Origin: Sorex araneus
Lineage: Eukaryota > Chordata > Mammalia > Eulipotyphla > Soricidae
Assembly (NCBI RefSeq): GCF_027595985.1
Contig: NC_073312.1
Location: 6,037,928 to 6,101,927 of the forward strand
Length of the DNA stretch: 64,000 bases
Reading direction: 5' to 3'
Shown: positions 56,318 through 64,000 of the stretch, one piece after another
Layout of the letters: each line of letters starts with the position of its first letter
Position numbering within the stretch: the first letter of the stretch is position 1
The notes under the pieces: model-generated
What the model saw: the letters and a program-made list of their open reading frames with translations, nothing else
Databases searched by the model: none
Told to the model about the DNA's origin: nothing
Position numbers and translations under genes: made by a program

Positions 56318-57333
56318 AAATGGCTACACAGTGCACCCCTCCCCAAAGAGTGCACTGCACCCTCCCCAAACTGGGCACTGCACCCCTCCCCAAACAGTGC
56401 ACTGTACCCCTCCCCAAACTGTGCACTGCACCCTCCCCAAACTGGGCACTGCACCCCTCCCCAAACAGGGCACTGCACCCCTCCCCAAACAGTGCACTGC
56501 ACCCCTGCCCAAACAGGGCACTGTACCCCTCCCCAAACTGGGCACTGTACACCCCAGAGTGCACTGCACCCCTCCCCAAGCTGTGCACTGCACTCCTCCC
56601 CAAACAGGGCACTGCACCCTCCCCAAACTGGGCACTGTACCCTCCCCAAACAGTGCACTGCACCCCTCCCCAAAGAGTGCACTGCACCCCCCCAAACAGT
56701 GCACTGCACCCCTCCCCAAAGAGTGCACTGCACCCTCCCCAAACAGGGCACTGCACCCTCCCCAAACAGTGCACTGCACCCCTCCCCAAACAGTGCACTG
56801 TACACCCCAGAGTGCACTGCACCCCTCCCCAAACAGTGCACTGCACCCCTCCCCAAACTGTGCACTGCACCCCTCCCCAAACAGTGCACTGCACCCCTCC
56901 CCAAACTGTGCACTGCACCCCTCCCCAAACAGTGCACTGCACCCTCCCCAAACTGGGCACTGCACCCTCCCCAAACAGTGCATTGCACCCCTCCCCAAAC
57001 TGGGCACTGCACCCCTCCCCAAAAAGTGCACTGCACCCCTCCCCAAAGAGTGCACTGCACCCTCCCCAAACAGTGCACTGCACCCCTCCCCAAACAGTGC
57101 ACTGTACACCCCAGAGTGCACTGTACCCCTCCCCAAACTGTGCACTGCACCCCTCCCCAAACAGTGCACTGCACCCCTCCCCAAACTGGGCACTGCACCC
57201 CTCCCCAAACAGTGCACTGCACCCCTTCCCAAACTGGGCACTACACCCCTCCCCAAACAGGACACTGCACCCCTCCCCAAACTGTGCACATCCCCCAAAC
57301 AGGGCACTGCACCCCTCCCCCCAGACTGGGCTC
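56318..57333. repeat. 24-bp minisatellite, about 42 copies
   Basis: Unit 'actgcacccctccccaaaca' plus 'gtgc' (24 bp, or 23 when one C is missing). Variants 'ctgggc' and 'ctgtgc' alternate with 'cagtgc', and 'tacaccccagagtgca' recurs four times, marking higher-order repeats. The 23/24-bp mixture keeps all frames open, giving spurious frames of 300-460 codons on both strands. It lies 1.4-2.4 kb upstream of the BTBD16 start codon. Confidence 0.96.
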
Positions 57334-58019
57334 CCACCTTCCGATACACAGAGCAGCCTGTCAGATCAGCGAGGTGCTGCAGGCTTAGGGTGCTGGGCCT
57401 GGTAACGGGGTGCGGCAGACCCCGCCCCCCACCTTGGCTTTGCAGAGAGCGCCCTGGGCAGCTCACGAGCACCTGTGGCGCATGCGGGTTGGGGGCGCAC
57501 ACCTGTCGTGGGGCACACAGTCCCGACCCAGCACACGTCTGTGCACCAACGGACACACCTGCTGCTTCCGGTTCCCTGCACCTCCCACATCCCGGCATCC
57601 TGTTCCTGGAGGCGCACCCTTCGCCCCATCCTCCGCCCCATCCTCTGCCAGATCTCCAGCAGAGTTTGTCCTGAACCCACCTTCTCCGTGAGACCTGGCT
57701 CTCGGGCGCCCCCTGTTGGCACCACGCACGACACCTGCTCCGTGAGACCCAGCCCTCAGGTGCCCCCTGGTGGCCACCACGAACACGACACCTGCTCCAT
57801 GAGACGCGGCCCCCGGGAGCCCCCTAGTGGCACCCACAGACACGACACCTGCTGCGTGAGACGATTCAGTCTCAGAGGTGGGTTCAAGGAAGGTCAAAGC
57901 CCCACAAGAGAAACCGGGGGCAGGTACCGACTCTCTGCAGTCCTGCAGACGCTTGGACAGGTGTCCAGGTCACATTACACCAAACACCTCCGTCAGCCGC
58001 TGTTCCTCGTTTTCAGACA

Positions 58020-58505
58020 GACTCCTCTTTCACACACTAAGGGGGGCGAGCACTGTGTCACGGTGTCACTGCTACTGTCATATCGTTGTTGATTTACTCG
58101 AACGGGCACCAGTAACGTCTCTATTACACTCAGCCCTGATTTTTTTTGTTTGTTTGTTTTTGGGTCACACCTGGCGATGCACAGGGGTTACTCCTGGCTC
58201 TGCACTCAGGAATTACTCCTGGCGGTGCTCAGGGGACCATATGGGATGCTGGGATTCGAACCCGGGTCGGCCGCATGCAAGGCAAACGCCCTACCCGCTG
58301 TGCTATCGCTCCAGCCCCAGCCCTGAGATTTTAGCAGCCTCTCCTCACTCATCTTTCGAAAGGATTGGAGGCTCTTTCAGGTCAGGGGAATGAGACCGAT
58401 CGTTACTGTTTTTGGCATACCGAATATGCCACGGGGAGCTTGCCAGGCTCTGCCGTGCGGGCGGCATACTCTGGGTAGCTTGCCGGGCTCTAAATCTTGT
58501 CCGAG
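58020..58505 (+). mobile_element. Unnamed interspersed-repeat-like sequence interrupted by a SINE
   Basis: 'gatttactcgaacgggcacc agtaacgtct' on the left and 'ttactgtttttggcatacc', 'gccacggggagcttgccagg' and 'ctctgccgtgcgggcggcat' on the right look to me like a common shrew repeat. The motif 'agcttgcc(a/g)ggctct' occurs twice inside it. A SOR element has split it at 58,140. Identification is from memory and the family name is not known to me. Strand is arbitrary. Confidence 0.45.
58140..58317 (-). mobile_element. SOR-type SINE, full length, nested
   Basis: Intact young copy from a (TTTG)n tail through 'gctgggattcgaacccgggt' to 'tatcgctccagcccc'. 'cagccctga' flanks it (58131-58139 and 58318-58326) as target-site duplication. 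Confidence 0.95.
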
Positions 58506-58534
58506 GAAAAACAAATATAAGAACACAGGCAGAG

Positions 58535-58714
58535 GGGGCTGGAGCGATAGCACAGTGGGGAGGGCGTTTTCCTTGCACGCGGCCGACCCAGGTTCGATTT
58601 CCAGCATCCCATATGGTCCCCTGAGCAGCGCCAGGAGTAATTCCTGAGTGCAGAGCCAGGAGTAACCCCTGTGCATTGCCGGGTGTGACCTAAAAAGCAA
58701 AAAAAAAAAAGAAA
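58535..58714 (+). mobile_element. SOR-type SINE, full length with 18-bp target-site duplication
   Basis: 'ggggctggagcgatagcaca' to 'gtgacctaaaaagc' plus A tail. 'aagaacacaggcagaggg' is perfectly repeated at 58519-58536 and 58715-58732. Oriented opposite to the nested copy 220 bp away. Confidence 0.96.
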
Positions 58715-59596
58715 AAGAACACAGGCAGAGGGCAGCCATTGCTTCAAGGAGTCCAGCTTCCCCCGCCCCTGTGTGTCTGGCTTCAGTGGACGTGGAAACC
58801 TTCAGTTAAACACTAAGAGAGAAGCTTCCAGAAGGCCTGACCCTCCAGGTCAGTGGTCAGCAGAGGGAGGCCGGGGCACCTGTGTGGGGGGGCAGGGGGC
58901 CAGGCGCTGGGGGCCCAGGGAGGTGTGGGGGACGGTCGGCCAGAGTCTGGGCATCTCCCAAGGGGCACGCTAGGTTTTTCTCTTGTGGCGTTATCCACCC
59001 CGTGAGCATTTGGAGAGACCCCGGACCCCACTGAGCGCAGCCCCAAGGCTGCAGCGACCAAGCACAGCACCCGAGCCGGAACCCGAGGACCCTGGGGGTT
59101 CCAGTGTGCTTTCCAGGCTTGCGCCCACCGGCACCTCCCCCCTGCCCTCCCCACCAAACTACTCGCACCACCTGCCGCCCCCCCGCCACGCAGCAGACTT
59201 GGGAAGGCCTTTGCAGGAAGGGGAGGCGACACCCCCCGGGATCTGGGCCGGGCCCGGAGAAAAAGGCGAGATCTGAGACGCAGAGGCACCCCCGAGCCTT
59301 TGAACCCCGACATCTGGGCACCTCCGCGGCCGCGCTGCAGCCCCCAGCCAGGGGCGCCGCACCCGCGGGCTTTGATTTTGAACGGGGTGATTTGGAGACA
59401 CAACGTCTGTGGTTTGTGTTGATGGCTCTGGGAAAGGAGGAAGAAACCCCTCCCCGGGCACCGGCACCATCTCCCTTGCACCCGGGGGGTCTGAGGAGGT
59501 GAGGGACAGCGAGAGAATCTGTCTGCACACGTCGCCCTGTCCTGGCCCAGTGGAGTCACCTGCCTCCCGCTGCTAGCTGCTCCTCACCGCCCTGGT

Positions 59597-59920
59597 TTTT
59601 CTTTTTAATTAATTTATTAATTAGTGAGTCACCATGAGGGTACAGTAACAGATTTACACATTTTCATACGTGTGTTTCCCTCATACAATGTTCGAGCACC
59701 CCTCCCTCTACCAGTGTCCGTTCTCCACCACCAATGAACCCAGAATCCCTCCCACCTCCCAATCCCATCCCCCCTCCCCTCCTTCCTTCCCCTCCCACCT
59801 CTGTGGCAGGGCATTCCCCTTTGTTCTCTCTCTCTCCTTTGGGGTGTTGTGGTCCGCAATAGGGGTATTGAGTGGCCATCGTGTTCAATCTATAGTCTAC
59901 TTTCAGCACGCATCTCCCCT
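59597..59920 (-). mobile_element. L1 LINE 3' end (truncated)
   Basis: 'gagtcaccatgagggtacag', 'ctaccagtgtccgttctcca' and 'actttcagcacgcatctccc' parallel the L1 copy at 36,985-37,235 in order and spacing. The T-rich left edge is its A tail. No ORF2 sequence is included. Confidence 0.82.
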
Positions 59921-60299
59921 TCTTTTTTTGGGGGGGGACTGGCTAGTGTTTCGGGAGCAGAGTGCCAGCGAGGCTGCCTCTTCCTGGTCCCTAGTTCCGG
60001 CCACTGGAGTTGACCCGCAACATGAGAGGATTCTGAAAAACAAAATCTTAGCTGACTCAGTATCCCCTCCCTCAATCATCAAGCAGCAAGCGGACAGTCC
60101 CCACTAGCTTCAGTTTACAAACACGGGCACCCAGGAGATGTTATTTAAACCCTGAGACCCAGAAATGTACCCGGACGGAGAAGTGAAAATGGCCAAATCT
60201 GATAGCGGGTAACAAAAGCAAGAGAGAGAGAGAGAGAAAAAAATAATGCCCCCAAAAAACCCTTCCCAGAAAACAAACCAGAGCTCACTGATTGCCAAG

Positions 60300-60730
60300 A
60301 TCCAAAGAAAAAACGTTTATTTACAATAGAGAATTTTATTGGAAACATGCGTTTGCGTTTTGTATTTTTTTTTTAACAAATCAGTGAATGCAGATCAAGT
60401 GCACAGTCCTTAAGGCAAGAGTCCCGAGCCGGCTGTCCGTGGGGGTGTGACATCCAGAAGCTTCTCGCCCGGGAACTCGTGGACGGAGGGCGGGCAAGGT
60501 CCAGCGGCGAGGTGTGTCCCGGGGGAGCCTCTCCCCAGGGAGCCCCGCGGCCGCCTGCTCCGAAGGGGACCCGGGAGACGCCAGCCGCCCGCGAGCACTC
60601 GGGGCCGTCGCCGGGGCGGCTGCGGGGAGGAACAGTAGTACACACGGAGGGGCGCCCGCCGAGGCTGGTGGCGGTGCGGTGGCCGGCGTGTCCACTGCCC
60701 GACTCTCCAGTCCCGACCCCAGCGCCAGAG
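60300..60730 (-). other. TACC2: TACC2 3' UTR
   Basis: The sequence from the TACC2 stop codon to the polyadenylation signals is about 430 nt, GC-rich near the stop and A+T-rich near the end. The outer end is inferred from the signals at 60316 and 60335. Confidence 0.7.
60316..60340 (-). terminator. TACC2: TACC2 polyadenylation signals (two)
   Basis: Two AATAAA hexamers on the minus strand, at 60335-60340 ('ccaataaaattc') and 60316-60321 ('gtaaataaacg'), about 400 nt past the TACC2 stop codon. Cleavage is expected around 60,295-60,320. Confidence 0.8.
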
Positions 60731-60796
60731 TTAGCTTTTGCCCATCTTGGCGATTAGCTCGTCGCAGATCTTGGTGAGCTCTTCGATCTCTTTGTT
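60731..60796 (-). CDS. TACC2: TACC2 last coding exon
   Basis: 66 nt, phase 0. Acceptor 'gtctctccctgcag', then [21 protein letters not shown] and TAA (60731-60733). Completes the TACC coiled coil. Confidence 0.95.
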   Translation of the reverse strand, partial: NKEIEELTKICDELIAKMGKS

Positions 60797-62589
60797 CTGC
60801 AGGGAGAGACAACAACAACAGGGGGCGCTGGGGTCAGCTGGGTGCTGGGAGCTGAGCCAACCGCACCATCCTCGGGCGTGCGAGAGGCAACGGGGCTCTG
60901 GGCACCTCCCCCCCCCAACCGAGAATGTCTGAAAGGGGCGAGGAAAATGATGTGGAGCAAAACCACCTAAACATTCGCCCCGTCTGCCGCATCCCATCTG
61001 GTCGCCCGAGCACTGCCAGGAGGAATTCCTGAGTGCAGGGTTAGGAGTAACCCTTGAGCATTGCCGGGTGTGGCTCCCAAACCAAAAATTAAAATAAATA
61101 AATATTCAGCCCACAGCTCCTGCTGTGTGACCTTGGGCAAGGTCCACAACCTCTCTGGTTTTCCTTCTTCTTAAAATGTGGGTGACGTACAAAATGAGGC
61201 CTCCCGTGGTTCACGTACCTGTGAAGGTCCCCCCACCCCCAACCCTGATCACCAGGGCACAGCTGCCAGCCCCGCCAGGCCTCTGAGGACCACACACACA
61301 GACACCCGGGTGGGCCAGCGTCTCTGCTTGCGGGGGTCCAGCAGTGAGCAGGCCGGAGAGCACTGTGACCGTGTCCGGGGGCCGGAGGGATGGCTCAGTG
61401 GGTGGAGTGCAGACAGAGCACGCAGGAGGTCTCAGTTCCAGCCCACGCGGTCAGTCCCCTGGGCACCCCCAGGAGTAACTGCTGAGCACTGAGCCGGGAG
61501 TAACTGCTGAGCACTGAGCCGGGAGCAGGTCCTGAGCACTGGCGGGCCCTGGCCCCGACCACACAAAGACAAGCTCTCTGCGGGGCCCCAGAGGATGCGG
61601 CGGACAAGGGGGAGAGGCCGGTGAGTGTGGGGTGCAAGGTCGGGAGGCCCCAGCTGACCCCTCCAGGGAGGCCCTGACCTGCCGCCTCTGCCCTGCCCCG
61701 CGCTGCCCCGCCCGCCGCGCCCGGCCGCTGACCTTCTGCTCCAGGGTCCTCTCCAGGGCGTCCACCCGCAGCTGCTCCTTGCGCAGGCTGGCCTGGTAGG
61801 CGGCCTGCTCCTGCTGGGCCTTGCCCCGCACCTGCGCGATCTCGGCGTTGGCCCTGCGGGGGGAGGGACGCGCGTCAGGCTCCCCGCGGCCCCTCCCCAG
61901 GGTCTGGAGAGCCTGCAGGGACCCCCCCCACACACCCCGCGGCGCGCGCCCCAGAAACGCGGCCCGGGGCACGGCCCAGAGCGTGATGCGTCCAGGGGCT
62001 GCTGGATGGAAAGGGGGCAGCGGGCAGGGCGCCGGCCTTGCACGCGGCTGCCCCACGAGGCCCCCCGAGCCCGCCAGGGGCGACCCCTGAGCCCCCTCGG
62101 GCGCCCACTCGCCTGTCCAGCTTCTCCTCGGCGTGCACCTTCAGGGCCTGGTAGCGCTGCTCCTCCTTCTTGACCCGCGACAGGTACTCCTGGGCGCACT
62201 TTTTCAGCACCTCTTCGTTCTGGGCACCGTGGGCGGGGGGCAGGGGAGGGAGGTCAGGCACAGCCGGGGGCCTGGAGAACCCCCCCCAGGTGGCCCTGAC
62301 CTCAGAGCACCGAGGGTCCGGCTGCCTGGGCCCCCGCGCGCTGTCCCCGCGCCCCGCGCCCGCGCTCCCCGCGCCCCGCCTCCACGCCCCCCGCGCCCCA
62401 CCCCCACGCCCCCCGCGCGCCGGCGCACCTTGCGGAAGCCCTCCAGGACCTCCTTCATCTTCTCGTAGCGGCGGAAGAGGTCGGCCAGGGACTTCTCCAC
62501 CGAGTTGAGGTCGGCCAGCGCCTGCTCCTTCTCCAGCACCAGCTGCTGCACTGTCTGCCGGGACACCGACTTCTCCTGCTGCTCGTCGT
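60731..62589 (-). CDS. TACC2: Transforming acidic coiled-coil protein 2, C-terminal exons (partial)
   Basis: Four minus-strand exons encode the last ~151 residues of a TACC-family protein. They are almost entirely heptad-rich coiled coil: [60 protein letters not shown], and the end [21 protein letters not shown]3 ends ...ISKMEKI and TACC1 ...AKLGKTD, so the MGKS end and the neighbouring BTBD16 identify TACC2. The TACC domain targets the protein to centrosomes and spindle microtubules through XMAP215/ch-TOG binding (family knowledge). The rest of the gene, including the large acidic N-terminal part, lies past 64,000; nothing further was recognised in 62,590-64,000. Confidence 0.93.
60975..61095 (+). 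mobile_element. SOR-type SINE, head-truncated
   Basis: Last TACC2 intron, antisense to the gene. 'gccgcatcccatctggtcgc', 'gaggaattcctgagtgcagg' and 'cattgccgggtgtggctccc', ending in (AAAT)n. Confidence 0.82.
61100..61225 (-). mobile_element. MIR SINE fragment
   Basis: Last TACC2 intron. 'ctgctgtgtgaccttgggca' and 'aggtccacaacctctctgg' followed by 'cttcttaaaatgtgggtgac' is the inverted MIR core. Confidence 0.8.
61379..61562 (+). mobile_element. SOR-type SINE with duplicated body segment
   Basis: Last TACC2 intron. 'gggggccggagggatggctc' head. The piece 'gagccgggagtaactgctga' with 'gcactgagccgggag' is present twice in tandem (25-bp period), a small version of the expansion at 38.9 kb. Confidence 0.8.
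61733..61853 (-). CDS. TACC2: TACC2 penultimate coding exon
   Basis: 121 nt, phase 2 to phase 0. Acceptor 'cctccccccgcag', donor 'GTCAGCG'. Encodes [40 protein letters not shown]: continuous heptads. Confidence 0.94.
62005..62098 (+). mobile_element. SOR-type SINE fragment
   Basis: Within a 259-bp TACC2 intron. 'agcgggcagggcgccggcct', 'tgcacgcggctgccc' and 'gcccgccaggggcgacccct'. It makes up over a third of the intron and ends 14 bp from the exon with the GC donor. Confidence 0.7.
62113..62219 (-). CDS. TACC2: TACC2 coding exon with apparent GC splice donor
   Basis: 107 nt, phase 0 to phase 2. Acceptor 'cacggtgcccag'. Encodes [20 protein letters not shown] then [15 protein letters not shown]. 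The only junction that preserves the conserved EEKLDRANAEI reading ends the exon at GACAG, followed by GCGAGT rather than GT. The nearby GT (4 nt further on) would shift the frame. Confidence 0.92.
62429..62589 (-). CDS. TACC2: TACC2 coding exon (first in this window, transcript order)
   Basis: 161 nt, phase 1 to phase 0. Acceptor 'tctcccccag', donor 'GTGCGCC'. Encodes [53 protein letters not shown]. The SVEKS.ADLF.R.EK.KEV.EG.RK pattern is the TACC-domain hallmark. Confidence 0.95.
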
Positions 62590-62852
62590 CTGGGGGAGAC
62601 ACGGGGACGGACGCCGTGGGACCCAGCGCCCAGCTCGGAAGCCGGAGCCAGCTGTGCCCCCCACAGACCCCCCCCCCCCCGCGGGAGTGCAGAGACGCAC
62701 CCCGGCTGCCCCGAGGTCGCCCGGCGTCCCCACCCCCACGGCAGTCTGGGGGAAGGCGGGTCTGGGGGCGCACCGTGGCCGGGAGCCAGTGCTCCCCCTG
62801 AATGTCTCTCCCTTCAAAGGTCCTTAACATCCCTCTAAAAATCGCCGCTGGG

Positions 62853-63028
62853 GGCTGGAGCGACAGCAGCACAGCGGGGAGGGCGTTGGTCTTGCACGTG
62901 GCCAACCCGGGTTCGATCCCCGGCATCCCATAAGGTCCCCCAGCACCGCCAGGAGAAATTCCTGAGTGCAGAGCCCTGAGCATCGCCGGGCGTGACCCAG
63001 AAAGCAAAAAGTAAATAAATAAAGGAAT
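62853..63028 (+). mobile_element. SOR-type SINE, full length with target-site duplication
   Basis: TACC2 intron, antisense. 'ggctggagcgacagcagcac' through 'cgggttcgatccccggcatc' to 'gtgacccagaaagc' plus (AAAT)n tail. 'aaaatcgcc(g/a)ctggg' flanks it (62838-62852 and 63029-63043). Confidence 0.94.
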
Positions 63029-63043
63029 AAAATCGCCACTGGG

Positions 63044-64000
63044 CAGCCTGGTGACCGCCTGGGGCAGACAGGACGGGTCTCCAAGGGAACCGTCAGAATG
63101 GAGGGACGAGAGGCTCTCTCCTGGCCGGGCTCTGCTCCACGACCATGGGCCGGTTGGCGGAGGAAAAGGACGTGTCTCAGTCATGCAAACCTCCCAAGGA
63201 CCCAGTGCCCCGCCATGGGTGCCGAGGGAAGGGGGCGGCTCTCGGCAGCCGGGGCGTCCTGTCTGGCTCTGGTCAGCAGGGCAGGATGCTTGTCCACACC
63301 TCCTCACGGCTTCCCCTCCCCGCTGCACCCCGCCAGCCCCGCTGACCCGCTCCCTCCCTCCTGCCCGCTGCCCGCTGCGGGTGCTCGGCCAACTCTGCCT
63401 CTGTCCCAGTCTGATCTCCTGTGCCCAAGGCTCTGAGGGGGAAGGGTCCCAGCCTGCTGACCCCACGGGTGTCTGCAGACCTGCCCGTCCTCGGCCCGTC
63501 CCTGTGGGTGGCGGCAGGGTGCCACGGGACAGAGCTGGGCGGGGACGAGGCCACCCACAGTCACTGCAGAGGGTGTTTTTCTCAGAAGCTCCCTGGCCAC
63601 AAAGCACAAGGCGGGACCCTCCCGCCAGCCCGAGCCCCCCACAGCCTGCCCTGTCCGGGACACAGCACAGCGCCTTCCCCGAGGCTGTCCTTGTCCTCTC
63701 TGCCTTGCTCTGGGAGTCCCCAGGGACCCCCGCCCCAACCCCCTCTCCCAGCAGCAGACGGGGCCGGAGTGGCCAGGCCACCCGCCCACACCTCCCCACC
63801 GTGACATCACCAAGGGCGCGGCCCCCAGACTTCTGTCCTGGCGGAGTGGATGGGAGGGCAGGATGCAGGCCGCACACTGGCCCGGGGCGGCCCTGTCCAT
63901 GCAGGGCTCGGGCGGCCGGCCTGCCTGCTCGCTCTGACCAGAGACCGGGGCCGAATGCGACTCGGCTGCCTCTCTCCACAGCTGAGGCTGCGTGTGGGTC
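63044..64000. other. TACC2 intron sequence, nothing recognised
   Basis: About 1 kb of moderately GC-rich sequence with no repeat I recognise. No segment matches the TACC-domain residues expected just before DEQQEKS, so the preceding exon lies beyond the window end. Confidence 0.55.

Larger units (their letters stand above)
54948..60290. other. TACC2-BTBD16 interval
   Basis: Should contain the BTBD16 promoter and 5' UTR exon(s), which I could not place. 55,400-56,200 is GC-rich and largely free of repeats. 57,334-58,010 carries a block in which 'acgacacctgctccgtgaga' and 'gcgccccctgttggcacca'-like pieces recur about every 60 bp (57,680-57,870). 58,733-59,596 shows nothing recognisable. Confidence 0.5.

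Noticed and set aside
56211-57674. Open frames of 290-460 codons such as repeated LHPSPNSA or GAVHCLGR
   Set aside because: Shadow of the 24-bp minisatellite, present simultaneously in several frames of both strands, with no codon bias or domain.
62204-63979. A 591-codon minus-strand frame covering the TACC2 exon at 62,429-62,589
   Set aside because: Only the last part matches TACC2. The rest is intron, including a SINE, that happens to be open; the acceptor at 62,590 defines the real exon edge.

Overview
This is mammalian nuclear DNA, GC-rich and packed with repeats, most probably from a soricid shrew (Sorex-like). The lineage call rests on dozens of copies of one tRNA-derived SINE that I recognise as the shrew SOR type: it opens 'ggggctggagcgatagcac', carries a B-box 'ggttcgattcc', has a 'tcctgagtgcagagccagga' body and ends 'gtgacccaaaaagc' plus an A-rich tail. 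Both protein-coding genes are split into short exons with consensus splice sites. No bacterial, viral or CRISPR content was seen.

Two genes lie on the minus strand in the same order and orientation as at human 10q26. At the right end (60,300-62,589) are the last four coding exons, stop codon and polyadenylation signals of TACC2, encoding the C-terminal coiled-coil TACC domain. The 5' part of TACC2 lies beyond position 64,000. About 5.4 kb downstream, BTBD16 runs from 54,947 down to about 20,860. I could place all fifteen coding exons. They join in a single frame to 1,524 nt (507 codons plus stop), with BTB and BACK-like domains and a conserved C-terminal region ending at a very short 3' UTR with an AATAAA signal.

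Layout: 1-20,860 is intergenic DNA downstream of BTBD16, filled with SOR SINEs, an L1 3' end, an old MaLR LTR fragment, an RTE-like non-LTR retrotransposon fragment, MIR fragments and microsatellites. 20,861-54,947 is BTBD16, whose introns hold at least eight different minisatellites (the largest about 4.3 kb, 40,388-44,655), a truncated L1 with an ORF2 remnant, a second RTE-like fragment and many SINEs. 54,948-60,290 is the TACC2-BTBD16 interval, with a 1-kb 24-bp minisatellite, a nested retroposon complex and an L1 3' end. 60,291-64,000 is the TACC2 3' end.

The very long open reading frames across 2.0-3.4, 40.4-44.7 and 56.2-57.6 kb are products of tandem repeats whose units lack stop codons; they are not genes. 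No undescribed protein system was found. The unusual content is the density of lineage-specific tandem arrays inside one small gene, a probable GC-AG intron in TACC2, and the RTE-like retroposon remnants.
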